The notes beneath the pieces were generated by a model. It had not been told where the DNA came from. It searched no databases and saw only the letters and a list, made by a program, of their open reading frames with translations. The translations under genes were made by a program, and so were the position numbers. Positions 8,132 to 17,626 of a stretch of DNA of 64,000 nt are shown piece after piece (within the stretch, counting starts at the first letter, position 1; each line of letters opens with the position of its first letter). The DNA is from Rhodobacterales bacterium (GTDB lineage: Bacteria; Pseudomonadota; Alphaproteobacteria; Rhodobacterales; Rhodobacteraceae). The DNA lies in the NCBI GenBank assembly GCA_026400355.1, contig JAPLPE010000034.1:62001-126000 (forward strand), given 5' to 3'.

Positions 8132-8851
8132 TCAAGCCGATGGACCGACACTCAGCCCGCGCAGGCGGTTGACCGTCGCCGCAACCATCGACGGACCATC
8201 CGGTCGTGCCGCCAGATCCAGTGTCGCAATCTTCAACGAGTCCGCAGCTTTGGCCACTGCGTCACTGATGGCAATAACATGAAGACAGGCATGAAACGGA
8301 CCCTGACCCTGAAATATGGTAACTGTCCGGGGCGAAAACAGGGGGGCGACGACGGGATTAGGCCCACTCAGAAGGGCCAGAGCCTCCGGCGACAGAGCAG
8401 CCTTAGTCTGGGCATAGACGACGCGCTCCGCACAGGGGACCCCTGCTTCGTTCAGCCGCAAGGCAATATTCCCCCGCGCATGTTCTCCCCTCAGGTGGAC
8501 AAGCGGCCCTTCCATCCGTTGATCAAGAATCAGGCGCACCAGATCGTCGGCATCCCCCGACGCGCTCACAGCGGCAAAACCCGCAGCCTCCGCAGCCTGC
8601 GCTGTCCTGTCGCCGACGCAAAACGCGGTCAGCCCGGCCGGGAACCCCATCTGCCCGGCCGTCTGGGCACCGAACTCGGACGACAGGACCACACCTTTGA
8701 CAGGTCCACCGTCCCAGACCATCAACATCGGGACGATGGCAATCATCGGGCTGACAACGGCCCTGACCCTTTGGCCGATGGCCTCTTCGACCTCAGACAG
8801 AAACCGCAGGCTTGACGATTCCGGTCGGGTCAAAAGCAGGGTCGCCGTCAT
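8132..8851 (-). CDS. hemD: Uroporphyrinogen-III synthase
   Basis: 239 residues from ATG 8851 (MTATLLLTRPESSS). HemD closes hydroxymethylbilane to uroporphyrinogen III. Family features are the LLLTRPE start, VVLSSEFGAQTA (substrate-binding loop of the first domain), the linker CVGDRTAQAAEAAGF, and PLFSPRTVTIF. Sequence conservation in HemD is low, so the call leans partly on the neighbouring hemY and mitofilin genes. Transcribed divergently from tsaD with an 89-bp gap, the same arrangement seen in related genomes. Confidence 0.85.
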   Translation of the reverse strand: MTATLLLTRPESSSLRFLSEVEEAIGQRVRAVVSPMIAIVPMLMVWDGGPVKGVVLSSEFGAQTAGQMGFPAGLTAFCVGDRTAQAAEAAGFAAVSASGDADDLVRLILDQRMEGPLVHLRGEHARGNIALRLNEAGVPCAERVVYAQTKAALSPEALALLSGPNPVVAPLFSPRTVTIFQGQGPFHACLHVIAISDAVAKAADSLKIATLDLAARPDGPSMVAATVNRLRGLSVGPSA

Positions 8852-8940
8852 GTGATACCCTCCGCCCGGACAGTCGCCGCCATTGTTCACCTTAAGCGGC
8901 AATGTTACCTGGAGCAGAAAAGGGCGCAACCGGAACCCGC

Positions 8941-10035
8941 ATGACACAGACGCTGACCCTGCTTGGCATTGAATCAAGTTGCGACGACACTGCAGCCGCC
9001 GTCGTGCGCAGCGGTGCTGACGGCGCGTTGATCCTGTCGTCTTTTGTCTGGGGCCAGACCGCACTCCACGCCGACTTCGGCGGCGTCGTGCCCGAAATCG
9101 CCGCCCGCGCCCACGCTGAACGGGTTGACCTTTGCGTCGAACGGGCACTTGCCGAGGCGGATCTCTCTCTGTCCGATCTCGACGGAATAGCGGTGACCGC
9201 GGGCCCGGGCCTGATTGGAGGCGTCATGTCGGGCGTGATGTGCGCGAAGGGGCTGGCTGCCGCGACGGGCCTGCCGCTGATCGGCGTCAACCATCTGGCC
9301 GGCCATGCCCTCACCCCGCGCCTGACCGACAATCTTGCCTTTCCCTATCTGATGCTTCTCGTCTCGGGCGGGCATTGTCAGTTCCTGATCGTCCACGGCA
9401 CGGACCGGTTCGAACGGATCGGCGGCACCATCGACGATGCCCCCGGCGAAGCCTTCGACAAGACGGCCAAGCTTCTGGCCCTGCCTCAACCCGGTGGCCC
9501 CCATGTCGAACGAGAAGCGCGGGCGGGTGATCCGCGCCGCTTCCCAATGCCCCGCCCGCTGATGGACAGGCCAGGGTGCGACATGTCTTTCTCGGGCCTC
9601 AAGACCGCGCTTCTGCGGGCGCGGGACTCGGTCATCGCCGAAAAGGGCGGCCTGACCGTCGCCGACCGGGCCGACCTTTGTGCCGCCTTTCAGCTTGCCG
9701 TGTGCGATATCCTTGTCGGCAAATCGCACCGCGCGCTGGACAACTACCTCGCACTCCGCCCTGCGGTTCCAGCCTTTGCTGTGGCCGGTGGCGTTGCCGC
9801 GAACGGGCCGGTCCGTGCCGCGCTGTCCGCCCTCTGCGACGAACACCAGACACGCTTCACAGCCCCACCCTTGTCCCTTTGCACCGACAACGCCGCCATG
9901 ATCGCCTATGCCGGGGTCGAACGCCTGCTGCTTGGCCTTGTCGATGACATGCGCCTTGCCGCTCGCCCCCGCTGGCCGCTCGATCCCGCCGCACCGGCAT
10001 TACTCGGGTCGGGCAAGAAGGGGGCCAAGGCATGA
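8941..10035 (+). CDS. tsaD: tRNA N6-adenosine threonylcarbamoyltransferase
   Basis: 364 residues from ATG 8941 ([17 protein letters not shown]). Transfers the threonylcarbamoyl group to A37 of ANN-decoding tRNAs, together with TsaE (encoded at 23050) and TsaB/TsaC elsewhere. The ASKHA-fold signature [13 protein letters not shown] and the iron/zinc-binding histidines in NHLAGH (H118, H122) are present. An earlier start at 8902 has no good ribosome-binding site and would add residues unlike the family. Its stop overlaps the gpsA start (ATGA), so the two are coupled. Confidence 0.95.
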   Translation: MTQTLTLLGIESSCDDTAAAVVRSGADGALILSSFVWGQTALHADFGGVVPEIAARAHAERVDLCVERALAEADLSLSDLDGIAVTAGPGLIGGVMSGVMCAKGLAAATGLPLIGVNHLAGHALTPRLTDNLAFPYLMLLVSGGHCQFLIVHGTDRFERIGGTIDDAPGEAFDKTAKLLALPQPGGPHVEREARAGDPRRFPMPRPLMDRPGCDMSFSGLKTALLRARDSVIAEKGGLTVADRADLCAAFQLAVCDILVGKSHRALDNYLALRPAVPAFAVAGGVAANGPVRAALSALCDEHQTRFTAPPLSLCTDNAAMIAYAGVERLLLGLVDDMRLAARPRWPLDPAAPALLGSGKKGAKA

Positions 10036-10994
10036 CCGTCGCAATCGCCGGAGCGGGGGCCTTTGGCACAGCACTGGCCGTCGCCTTGGCCAAGAATGGA
10101 CGAGAAGTCACGTTGTGGGCCCGGGATGCGGACGCTGTCAGGACCCTGCAGAAGGATAGGATGAACCCCCGCCTGCCGGGCGTCCATCTGCCCGATTACA
10201 TCGACATTTCTGCCAGCATAGACACCGTTTATGCCGCACGCATCGTCCTCCTTGCCGTACCTGCTCAGGCCCTTCGTGGTTTCGCAACTGACCACCGCTC
10301 TGGTCTCAGTGGCAAGATGCTTGTCGCCTGTTGCAAGGGCATCGACCTGGGCACGCTTGCCGGACCGACCGAAATCATCACCTCTGAAATACCCACCGCC
10401 ATTCCCGCCCTGCTGACCGGCCCAAGCTTTGCGGCCGATATCGCCCGTGGTTTGCCTACAGCCCTGACCATCGCCTGCCGCAACGACCCTGCCGGGGTCT
10501 CGCTGCAAGAAGCCCTGTCGACCCCCACGCTCCGCCTTTATCGTACGACCGATACGACTGGCGCCGAACTTGGCGGAGCACTGAAGAACGTCATCGCCAT
10601 CGCTTGCGGCGCCTGCATCGGCGCGGGCCTTGGCGACAGCGCCCGTGCCGCCCTGATGACACGTGGCTTTGCAGAAATGCAGCGCCTGGCAATGCGCCTT
10701 GGGGCCGAACCGGACACCCTGACCGGCCTCTCCGGCCTTGGTGACCTCGTGCTCACATGCACCTCGGCCCTGTCCCGGAACTACAGCTTCGGCCTTTCCA
10801 TCGGACGACGTGAATCCTTTGATCGGGTTGTCACCGTCGAAGGTGTCGCCACGTCAAAAGCAGTCTCTGTATTGGCCCGAAAGCTGGGTATCGACCTGCC
10901 GATCACAGCCGTCGTCGCCGCCCTTTGCGACGGAAATCTCACGATATCCCAAGCCATGAACACCCTGCTCAACCGCCCGCTCAAGGAGGAATGA
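10032..10994 (+). CDS. gpsA: Glycerol-3-phosphate dehydrogenase [NAD(P)+]
   Basis: 320 residues. Makes sn-glycerol-3-phosphate for phospholipid synthesis from dihydroxyacetone phosphate. The Rossmann motif [10 protein letters not shown] is near residue 7, [11 protein letters not shown] in the middle, and the catalytic lysine region is [13 protein letters not shown]. The C-terminal helical domain is complete. Second gene of the tsaD-gpsA-YciI-EVE run, whose stop and start codons overlap or nearly touch. Confidence 0.95.
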   Translation: MTVAIAGAGAFGTALAVALAKNGREVTLWARDADAVRTLQKDRMNPRLPGVHLPDYIDISASIDTVYAARIVLLAVPAQALRGFATDHRSGLSGKMLVACCKGIDLGTLAGPTEIITSEIPTAIPALLTGPSFAADIARGLPTALTIACRNDPAGVSLQEALSTPTLRLYRTTDTTGAELGGALKNVIAIACGACIGAGLGDSARAALMTRGFAEMQRLAMRLGAEPDTLTGLSGLGDLVLTCTSALSRNYSFGLSIGRRESFDRVVTVEGVATSKAVSVLARKLGIDLPITAVVAALCDGNLTISQAMNTLLNRPLKEE

Positions 10995-10997
10995 CCG

Positions 10998-11270
10998 ATG
11001 CGCGTTGCCCTGATGACCCGCGACAAACCCGGTGCCCTGCAAATCCGTCTCGACAATCGCCCGGCCCATATCGACTACCTGAATTCCACCGAAGTCGTGG
11101 AAATGGCCGGTCCCTTCCTTGATGACGGAGGCCAGATGTGCGGCTCTCTCATCATTCTCGACGTGGCCGACATGGCTGCCGCCCGCGATTGGGCTGCAAA
11201 CGATCCCTATGCCAGGGCCGGGCTGTTCGAACGCGCCGACCTGATCGAGTGGAAAAAGGTCATCGGCTGA
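10998..11270 (+). CDS. YciI family protein
   Basis: 90 residues with the YciI ferredoxin-like fold pattern: MRVALMTRDKPGALQIRLDN at the start, a central GQMCGSLIILDV, and WAANDPYARAGLFE containing the conserved DP(Y/F) near the end. YciI proteins are small dimeric enzymes of mostly unknown reaction. Starts 3 nt after gpsA and ends overlapping the EVE gene (TGATG). Confidence 0.85.
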   Translation: MRVALMTRDKPGALQIRLDNRPAHIDYLNSTEVVEMAGPFLDDGGQMCGSLIILDVADMAAARDWAANDPYARAGLFERADLIEWKKVIG

Positions 11271-11689
11271 TGGCACTTTGGCTGTTCAAATCCGAACCCG
11301 ACGTGTTCGGCTGGCCCGATCAGGTCGCCTTGGGCGACACGGGCGGCGAATGGCACGGCATCCGCAACTATCAGGCCCGCAACAACATGCGCCTGATGCA
11401 GCTGGGTGACCGGGGCTTCTTCTACCATTCCTCCATCGGGAAAGAGATCGTTGGTATTGTCGAGGTGATCGGCCCGTCCCACCCCGACAGCACGACCGAC
11501 GATCCGCGCTGGGATTGCGTCAATGTCCGCGCCCAGCGCCCCTTTGCCCATGCCGTGACGCTCGACAAAATCCGCAACCATCCCGCCCTGACCGAGATGG
11601 TCCTCGTCAAGAACTCGCGCCTGTCGGTTCAGCCGGTCCGCCCCGAGGAATGGGACATCATCTGCGCACTTGGCCAAACAGAGCCCTAG
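11270..11689 (+). CDS. EVE domain protein
   Basis: 139 residues. Typical EVE features are MALWLFKSEPDVFGW at the start, GIRNYQARNNMRLMQLGD, and FFYHSS. EVE domains are PUA-like folds that bind modified bases in nucleic acids. The close neighbourhood of tsaD and gpsA is widespread in alphaproteobacteria and probably reflects co-transcription, not a shared pathway. The end is followed by a 48-bp gap to the next gene. Confidence 0.9.
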   Translation: MALWLFKSEPDVFGWPDQVALGDTGGEWHGIRNYQARNNMRLMQLGDRGFFYHSSIGKEIVGIVEVIGPSHPDSTTDDPRWDCVNVRAQRPFAHAVTLDKIRNHPALTEMVLVKNSRLSVQPVRPEEWDIICALGQTEP

Positions 11690-11737
11690 CGTCCCATCCC
11701 GACCCGGCGCATCATGCTGAAAAAACGGGAGGGACCC

Positions 11738-12133
11738 ATGCAGTTTTTGGCCGTCATCGTCGCCGCCTTCGCGACTTTCGCTTTTGGTGCCTTGTGGTAT
11801 GCCATACTGGCCGGACCGTGGATGGTCGCGTCCGGCGTAAAGCGCGGCCCGGACGGCCGCCCAGCCAACGGATCAAGCCCGACGCCCTATCTCATCTCGT
11901 TCGTCGCGATCATCCTTGTCTCCGGCATGATGCGCCACGTCTTTGCCATGGCCGGTCTAGATACTTTGATCGAAGGCGTCATGGGTGGCCTCGGGGTCGG
12001 GCTGTTCTTCATCACGCCTTGGATCGCGCTCAACAACGGCTACACGATGCGCCCATTCACCCTGACAGTAATCGACGGCGGCTATGCGACCATCGGTTGC
12101 ATGATCATGGGCATCATCCTGACCCTGTTCTGA
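11738..12133 (+). CDS. DUF1761 membrane protein
   Basis: 131 residues from ATG 11738, chosen because GGGAGGG lies 4-5 nt upstream; the in-frame ATG at 11714 has no such site. Four hydrophobic segments are visible: the N-terminal FLAVIVAAFATFAFGALWYAIL, then LISFVAIILVSGMM, LGVGLFFITPWIAL and the C-terminal IGCMIMGIILTLF. The family is uncharacterised. It has its own downstream inverted repeat. Confidence 0.8.
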   Translation: MQFLAVIVAAFATFAFGALWYAILAGPWMVASGVKRGPDGRPANGSSPTPYLISFVAIILVSGMMRHVFAMAGLDTLIEGVMGGLGVGLFFITPWIALNNGYTMRPFTLTVIDGGYATIGCMIMGIILTLF

Positions 12134-12146
12134 CCCTCACAATAGC

Positions 12147-12200
12147 AGAGAGGCCCGAACCGAACGCCCCGGCAAAGGACGGTCACCGGGCCTCTCTTCT
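12147..12200 (+). terminator. Probable terminator after DUF1761 gene
   Basis: A perfect 11-bp inverted repeat AGAGAGGCCCG (12147-12157) / CGGGCCTCTCT (12187-12197) flanks a GC-rich loop that can itself pair, followed by TCT. It begins 14 bp after the stop codon of the DUF1761 gene. The T-tract is weak. Confidence 0.55.
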
Positions 12201-12325
12201 CACCCGCGTACTCCCACACGCGAAGAAGAAACTCTTGGTCCGAACCGTCCTGGCTCACGACTCTGAGTTAGCCCAGCGCAGCCTTCCAGACAATCAGAAT
12301 GCCCGTAAGACTTGCCTCAAATGCA

Positions 12326-12357
12326 AAGCGCCCGGTCATAGGCATGACCGGGCGCTT
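12326..12357 (-). terminator. Probable terminator after DUF2853 gene
   Basis: A perfect 13-bp inverted repeat, AAGCGCCCGGTCA / TGACCGGGCGCTT, with a 6-nt loop. It lies 18 bp past the stop codon of the minus-strand DUF2853 gene. It also faces the plus-strand terminator at 12147, so the two insulate convergent genes. Confidence 0.7.
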
Positions 12358-12375
12358 CAAGGGAATCCCTTTGGA

Positions 12376-12717
12376 TCACGCGTAAACGCCTTCCTTCCCG
12401 AAATGCTTGGTCAGCATGTAATAGACCACAGCCCGGTACTTGTTCCGCTCGCCTTCGCCATAAGTGGCAACGACGGCCTTGATCCCGTCCATCAGCGCGG
12501 GGCCGTCCTTCAGACCCAGCTTCTTGATAAGAAAGTTGTTCTTGACGCGCTCAATCTCAGCCGCGTCCGAGGCAGCAACGGTCTGGGCGTCATTGTCATA
12601 GATCGCCGGACCACAGCCGATGGTGACCTTCGTCAGCAGCGCCATATCCGGTTCCATCTTGCACTTCTTGCGCAAATCATCAGCGTACTGCGCAATCAGA
12701 TCGTCTCTTTTCCCCAT
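12376..12717 (-). CDS. DUF2853 family protein
   Basis: 113 residues from ATG 12717 (MGKRDDLIAQYADDLRKKCK). Highly charged, helical, cytoplasmic; the end KYRAVVYYMLTKHFGKEGVYA is conserved in the family. Function unknown. A strong hairpin lies directly downstream. It reads in the same direction as ahcY but is separated by about 150 bp. Confidence 0.8.
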   Translation of the reverse strand: MGKRDDLIAQYADDLRKKCKMEPDMALLTKVTIGCGPAIYDNDAQTVAASDAAEIERVKNNFLIKKLGLKDGPALMDGIKAVVATYGEGERNKYRAVVYYMLTKHFGKEGVYA

Positions 12718-12871
12718 CGTAGAGGTCCCCCTGGGTTTCAATTGACCGTTTCGGTCTGTTGTCCGGTCTTCCGGAAAGGCTTCTCGTCAACGTAGATGAA
12801 CGGTCGTCCCTGGGTAAAGTCCGAATCGTCAAGAAGTGGCGGATTGCCGCCAGTTCTCGTCTTGCCTGCAA

Positions 12872-14266
12872 TCAGTAGCGGTAATGCTCTGACTTGAACG
12901 GCCCAGTGATGCTTACACCGATGTAATCCGCCTGATCCTTGCGAAGTTCGGTCAACTTGACCCCGATCCGCTTGAGGTGAAGCCGCGCGACCTTCTCGTC
13001 AAGCTGCTTGGGCAGGATGTAAACGCCGGGGGCGTAATCATTGCCTTTGGTCCATAGTTCGATCTGCGCCAGAACCTGATTCGAGAACGACGCCGACATG
13101 ACGAATGACGGGTGCCCCGTTGCGTTGCCCAGGTTCAAAAGACGGCCCTCGGACAGAAGGATTATGCGATTGCCATTCGGCATCTCGATCATGTCCACCT
13201 GTTCCTTGATGTTCGTCCACTTGTGGTTGCGCAGCGCCGCCACCTGAATCTCGTTGTCAAAATGGCCGATGTTGCCGACAATCGCCATGTCCTTCATCTC
13301 GCGGATATGCTCGATGCGGATGACGTCCCTGTTGCCGGTCGTCGTGATAAAGATGTCCGCGCTGTCGACCACATCCTCAAGCACCACAACTTCGAACCCG
13401 TCCATCGCAGCCTGCAGCGCGCAGATCGGATCGACTTCCGTGACCTTCACCCGGGCACCGGCACCTTGCAGCGAGGCCGCAGACCCCTTGCCCACGTCGC
13501 CATAGCCACAGACGACGGCGACCTTGCCCGCCATCATCGTATCGGTCGCACGACGGATCCCGTCGACCAGCGATTCCTTGCAGCCATACTTGTTGTCGAA
13601 CTTCGACTTGGTGACCGAATCGTTGACGTTGATCGCCGGGAAAGGAAGCTGACCCTTCTTGTGCAGGTCATAAAGACGATGCACGCCCGTCGTCGTCTCT
13701 TCCGAAACGCCCTTGATCGCGGCGCGCTGCTTGGTGAACCAGCCCGGCGAAGAGGCAAGCCGCTTCTTGATCTGGCTGAACAGGCAAACTTCCTCTTCCG
13801 AGGTGGGCACAGCGATCAGCCCGGTCTCCCCGGCCTCGACCCGCGCGCCCAGCAGGATGTAGAGTGTCGCATCGCCGCCATCGTCCAGGACCATGTTCGC
13901 CGTCCCTTCGGCGAAGTTGAAGATCATGTCTGTATAGGCCCAGTACTCTTCCAGCGTCTCGCCCTTGATCGCAAAGACCGGCGTGCCGCTTTCTGCGATC
14001 GCGGCGGCGGCGTGGTCCTGGGTCGAGAAGATGTTGCAAGACGCCCAGCGCACATCGGCACCCAGCGCCACCAGCGTTTCGATCAGAACAGCCGTCTGGA
14101 TAGTCATGTGCAGCGACCCGGCGATTCGCGCGCCCTTGAGCGGCTTGCTCTCGCCGTACTCTTCGCGCAGCGCCATCAGCCCCGGCATTTCGGTCTCAGC
14201 GATGGTCAGTTCCTTGCGGCCAAAACCCGCGAGTCCGATATCCTTGACGATGTAATCCTTCGGCAT
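12872..14266 (-). CDS. ahcY: Adenosylhomocysteinase
   Basis: 464 residues. Cleaves S-adenosylhomocysteine to homocysteine and adenosine, relieving product inhibition of methyltransferases. Visible hallmarks are [15 protein letters not shown], the NAD-binding signature [23 protein letters not shown] carrying the catalytic lysine, and the conserved C-terminus ending FKSEHYRY. It includes the 40-residue insertion typical of bacterial enzymes. The upstream neighbour on the same strand is an FkbM-type methyltransferase. A small hairpin (ATGCTA/TAGCAT) lies between them at 14286-14308. I could not support a SAH or SAM riboswitch there. Confidence 0.97.
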   Translation of the reverse strand: MPKDYIVKDIGLAGFGRKELTIAETEMPGLMALREEYGESKPLKGARIAGSLHMTIQTAVLIETLVALGADVRWASCNIFSTQDHAAAAIAESGTPVFAIKGETLEEYWAYTDMIFNFAEGTANMVLDDGGDATLYILLGARVEAGETGLIAVPTSEEEVCLFSQIKKRLASSPGWFTKQRAAIKGVSEETTTGVHRLYDLHKKGQLPFPAINVNDSVTKSKFDNKYGCKESLVDGIRRATDTMMAGKVAVVCGYGDVGKGSAASLQGAGARVKVTEVDPICALQAAMDGFEVVVLEDVVDSADIFITTTGNRDVIRIEHIREMKDMAIVGNIGHFDNEIQVAALRNHKWTNIKEQVDMIEMPNGNRIILLSEGRLLNLGNATGHPSFVMSASFSNQVLAQIELWTKGNDYAPGVYILPKQLDEKVARLHLKRIGVKLTELRKDQADYIGVSITGPFKSEHYRY

Positions 14267-14300
14267 CTGGCCGCTCTCCTTGATCCTATGCTACGCGCGG

Positions 14301-15203
14301 TCAGATAGCATCCGCATCCGTGGCGGGCAATGTCGGCTCTTCGCGCATCTGCTTCTGTTGACGTGTCATCCTGGTGACATATCGTACAAGGTCTTCTGGC
14401 TGGGATTGATTGATCTTTCGCCGCCCAAGAATCGGAAGTTTCGGTATGAAACGCGGCAGATCCGGGCGAACGGCAAGGATGAATCCGTCAAAACTCGTGG
14501 TGTGAAACAGGCACCCAGAATTGACATCAAGCCTGTAGCCTTTGTCTTCGAACCAGTTTGAGACCTTTCTGTGCCGCGCCTCGCCGTGCGTGGAAATCAG
14601 CGCATAGTCGACTTTCCTGGCCCGAAAGGCGGAGATCGCTCCGTCGAGCATGGCAACCTCATGCCCCTGGATATCGGCATGCAGGACATTCAGATGTCCG
14701 ATCCCGTGACGCGCCATGAAGTCGTCAACGGTGACACCATCATTGTTGACAAAGCCAAGCTCAAACACCCCGCTATAGCCATTGAATTCAAAGTTTCGGC
14801 GCCCTGCCTCAAGGCCCACGGGATCTGCTTCCACCATGAATGCCTTGCCCTTTGGTCTCGCCTGCAGCATCCACATTGAATAATGCGCCCACAGCGACCC
14901 TAGTTCGAGCATCACCGGGCTTTCGGGAAGAACGCTAAGCATTTCCTGAAACACAAATTCTTCTAGGGGCTCATGAACACCCCGGTTGATCACAAGAATA
15001 TTGGAAAAGTCATTGTAGTAGGCATATTCTCCGGCGACCGGCACCCGATGACCGTTGTGAAGACATACCAAACCATTCTCAATCGTTCCGGCATTTCCAA
15101 CACGGCGGATCAAGAGGTTCAGCGGGTCAGAGACAATCTCGCGCCAGCGACCCTGAAAATCCATCGGTTCTGCCTTTTCGACCATCCTCAGCAACTCCAT
15201 CAT
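14301..15203 (-). CDS. FkbM-like SAM-dependent methyltransferase
   Basis: 300 residues from ATG 15203 (MMELLRMVEKAEP). The frame is open to 15476, but that extension overlaps the divergent HD-domain gene and looks non-coding. The Rossmann core is visible as VMLELGSLWAHYSMWML followed by KGKAFMVEADPVGLEAGRRNFEFNG and HADIQGHE, the pattern of FkbM methyltransferases acting on small molecules or sugars. A Lys/Arg-rich tail follows. Substrate unknown. Position next to ahcY fits methyl-group metabolism but may be coincidental. Confidence 0.7.
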   Translation of the reverse strand: MMELLRMVEKAEPMDFQGRWREIVSDPLNLLIRRVGNAGTIENGLVCLHNGHRVPVAGEYAYYNDFSNILVINRGVHEPLEEFVFQEMLSVLPESPVMLELGSLWAHYSMWMLQARPKGKAFMVEADPVGLEAGRRNFEFNGYSGVFELGFVNNDGVTVDDFMARHGIGHLNVLHADIQGHEVAMLDGAISAFRARKVDYALISTHGEARHRKVSNWFEDKGYRLDVNSGCLFHTTSFDGFILAVRPDLPRFIPKLPILGRRKINQSQPEDLVRYVTRMTRQQKQMREEPTLPATDADAI

Positions 15204-15308
15204 CTCTTTTGACCGGCCCAGGCCTTGGGCACAAACAGACACAATCCAATCTTGGCAATCGTGTTCAGAGACAGCAAGATCTGATGGAAAAAAAGGGGCA
15301 AGACCACA

Positions 15309-15899
15309 ATGCCGACTCAACGCGCATGGCAACGGATGCTGTCGGGCCGGAGGCTTGACCTGCTTGACCCTACCCCCGTCGATATCGAGGTCGAGGATAT
15401 CGCGCATGGCCTTGCCTTTGTCGCCCGCTGGAACGGGCAGACACATGGTGATTATGCCTTTTCGGTGGCCGAACATTCCCTGCTGGTCGAAGAAATCTTT
15501 GCCCGCCAGCAGCCTCAGGCTTTGATGAAATGGCGCCTTGCCGCCCTACTCCATGACGCGCCTGAATATGTGATCGGTGACATGATCAGCCCGGTTAAAT
15601 CGGCCATCGGAGCGGACTACGGCGTTCTGGACGAACGTCTGACCGCTGCCATCCACCTGCGCTTTGGCCTGCCAGCGCAGGTCCCCGCCGACATCAAGAA
15701 GCAGATCAAGAAGGCCGACCGGATCAGCGCGTGGCTTGAGGCGACCCGGATCGCCGGGTTCACCCGGGCCGAGGCCGACAAGTTCTTTGGCGTCCCCGAT
15801 CCCGCCGTCGCCGATGTCCTGACAATCCGCCTCCGCCCCCCGCTCGAGGTGCGCCGCGCCTTCGTCGAACGGCACGAGGCACTTCTGGCTGCGTGCTAG
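15309..15899 (+). CDS. HD-domain phosphohydrolase (YfbR-like)
   Basis: 196 residues with an HD-type metal site: H of VAEHSLLVEE, then HD in ALLHDAPEYVIGDMISPVKSAI, then DERL. The layout is that of YfbR-type 5'-deoxynucleotidases, which dephosphorylate deoxynucleoside monophosphates. Substrate is inferred from family only. Transcribed divergently from the FkbM gene; its end is 4 bp from the end of the decayed transporter gene. Confidence 0.8.
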   Translation: MPTQRAWQRMLSGRRLDLLDPTPVDIEVEDIAHGLAFVARWNGQTHGDYAFSVAEHSLLVEEIFARQQPQALMKWRLAALLHDAPEYVIGDMISPVKSAIGADYGVLDERLTAAIHLRFGLPAQVPADIKKQIKKADRISAWLEATRIAGFTRAEADKFFGVPDPAVADVLTIRLRPPLEVRRAFVERHEALLAAC

Positions 15900-15903
15900 C
15901 GCC

Positions 15904-16790
15904 CTAGAACGCCCAGTCGGGATCTTCGGTAAAGCTGATCGTCAGCCAGCGATGCGGCCCTTCCTCACCGATCATTTGGCCGACCTCCTCGCGGGTCGCG
16001 TCCAGTTGCGCGACGCTCGTAACCGGCCACCCCTTGGGAGCGAGGAACTGGATCTCGATCAGAAGCGACCGTCCGACACGCGACACTTAGGTATAGGCGT
16101 CCTCCAGACCATGGGTCTTGACCACCTTCGCTGCGACTGCCGTGACATGGGCATCCAGATCCTCTGGCGCGATCCGGAACACCTCGCGGATGGCGTTTCG
16201 CAGATCGGACAGCGGCGCTGGCAGCACGGCCAGACAGACGAGCGAGACGATGGCAGGGTCAACAAAGGGCTGAAGATGCTCGTACCGCGTCCCGGTCAGA
16301 AGCCAGCCGATGATGAACGCGATAAAGAGCGCGAACGAAATCGCCCCCGACATCTTCCAGCTTTTCGCATCCAGCGCGACAAGCGCCGGATCGACTGTGC
16401 GATTGGCCCGCCCCTGCATGATCCCCATGCCCAGACAGATCACAGTCATGCCCCCTGCATATACAATCGCCCAGCCGAAATCCGGCACCGATCCGCCGTC
16501 AAACAGCAGGACAAACGCCCCAGCCAAGGCGTAAAGCACCACCACCGTCAGCATGATCGCGTTCAGCGACAGCACCAGCGGCTCGAAATGCCAGAAACCG
16601 TATTGATACCGGAACTTCCCCGGCTGTCCGGTCTCGCGTCGCAGCGCATCTTCGGTAATCAGCCACGAGACGAGGAGGGAAAGCCCGCTCATCCCAGCAT
16701 CGATCAGCGCATAGAATCCGTCGAAAAGGATCGCAGACGACCCAGTCAGAAGCCCGAAACCAAAGCTCACACATGACAGGCAAACGAGGA
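15904..16790 (-). pseudogene. Cation-diffusion-facilitator (CDF) transporter, broken by a nonsense codon and a missing start
   Basis: The membrane part is clear: GLLTGSSAILFDGFYALIDAG opens the first conserved helices, then several more hydrophobic segments, then a cytoplasmic domain. A TAA at 16087-16089 interrupts the frame after HGLEDAYT, and the same frame continues directly as VSRVGRSLLIEIQFLAP down to DPDWAF and a TAG at 15904. The two pieces fit as one CDF C-terminal alpha-beta domain, so a tyrosine codon has probably mutated to TAA. The 5' end is also damaged: no convincing start codon or ribosome-binding site precedes LLVCLSCVSFGFG, where the sequence merges with a LysR fragment on the other strand. 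Probably non-functional; a shortened protein without its C-terminal domain is the alternative. Confidence 0.75.
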
Positions 16791-17100
16791 GGGTCTCCCC
16801 TGGGTGATCGAGGATGAATGGCCCGAACAGCACGCCTGGATCCGCAAGATCGGCATCGACCCTGATCACGTCACCGGCCCCCATGTCCCGACCGAAGAAC
16901 TCGCGCTCGAAGCCGCAAGGCGCGGCTATGGCCTGCACCTCGAACTCCCCGCGCTGATCGAGGATGATCTGGCCTCAGGCCGCCTGCTGATTGTCCATGA
17001 CCGTGACGACGGCGGACTTGGCTACTTCATGGTCACCCGTCCCGGCCCGGTCAAACCCGCCTTGCGCCTGTTCATGCGCTGGCTAAAGTCCGTCGTCTGA
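16790..17100 (+). pseudogene. LysR-type regulator, C-terminal fragment only
   Basis: Roughly 100 residues equal to the end of a GcvA-like LysR effector-binding domain: WVIEDEWPEQHAWI, then ALEAARRGYGLHLELPALIEDDLASG, then a final PALRLFMRWLKS. The DNA-binding domain and about two-thirds of the protein are missing. The frame hits a stop at 16774, so it cannot extend into anything upstream. It faces the 5' end of the broken CDF gene; a single deletion across a divergent regulator/transporter pair explains both losses. Confidence 0.75.
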
Positions 17101-17116
17101 CCAAAGGCACCGCCCC

Positions 17117-17626
17117 ATGACCACCAAGACCCGTCCTGCGACCCCTTCCGACGCCCCCGCCATGTGCGCCATCCTGAACGAGATCATCGCCATCGGCGGC
17201 ACCACGGCCTACGAAGACCCGTTCAACCCCGACGGGATGATCGCCAACTATGTAACGGCGCCACTTCTGATCGCCTGTACCGTGGCCGAACTTGACGGCG
17301 CGGTCTGCGGGTTTCAAGCCATCTGGCGGCCTGACCCAAGCTTTCCGGGTGCGGCGACTATGCCGCCCGACTGGGCCGCGATCGCCAGCTTCGTCAAGGT
17401 TGGGATGACGGGCCATGGCATCGGTAAGTCGTTGTTCAGCGCAACACTGGCGGCGGCACGCACCGCCAAAGTCAAAGCCATCGACGCTACGATCCGCGCC
17501 GACAACGCCAGCGGCCTGCGTTTCTATGGCGGCATGGGTTTCGTCGAATATGCCGTTATCAGGGACGTCCCGCTCAAGGATGGCCAGCTGGTTGATCGCA
17601 TCCGCAAACGGTTTGACCTGACCTAG
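17117..17626 (+). CDS. GNAT family N-acetyltransferase
   Basis: 169 residues. The acetyl-CoA-binding region is FVKVGMTGHGIGKSLFSATLAAA (the Q/RxxGxG/A loop reads MTGHGIG), followed by ATIRADNASGLRFYGGMGF, the usual GNAT motif A/B arrangement. The N-terminus TRPATPSDAPAMCAILN is typical of phosphinothricin-acetyltransferase-like members. Substrate unknown. It lies 16 bp after the LysR fragment. Its stop overlaps the end of the convergent transporter gene. Confidence 0.85.
   Translation: MTTKTRPATPSDAPAMCAILNEIIAIGGTTAYEDPFNPDGMIANYVTAPLLIACTVAELDGAVCGFQAIWRPDPSFPGAATMPPDWAAIASFVKVGMTGHGIGKSLFSATLAAARTAKVKAIDATIRADNASGLRFYGGMGFVEYAVIRDVPLKDGQLVDRIRKRFDLT

Noticed and set aside
11515-12795. 426-codon plus-strand open frame
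   Set aside because: Crosses the EVE gene, DUF1761, two terminator hairpins and the DUF2853 gene in other frames; not a real protein.
13112-14308. Long plus-strand open frame opposite ahcY
   Set aside because: Antisense shadow of a highly conserved gene; composition rich in His/Arg/Asp and no ribosome-binding site.
14267-14330. Possible SAH or SAM riboswitch before ahcY
   Set aside because: Only a 6-bp hairpin overlapping the end of the upstream gene is visible; no aptamer core could be recognised.
15904-16086. Stand-alone 60-codon gene with a GTG start
   Set aside because: It is directly in frame with, and completes, the CDF transporter C-terminal domain after a TAA; treated as part of that broken gene.
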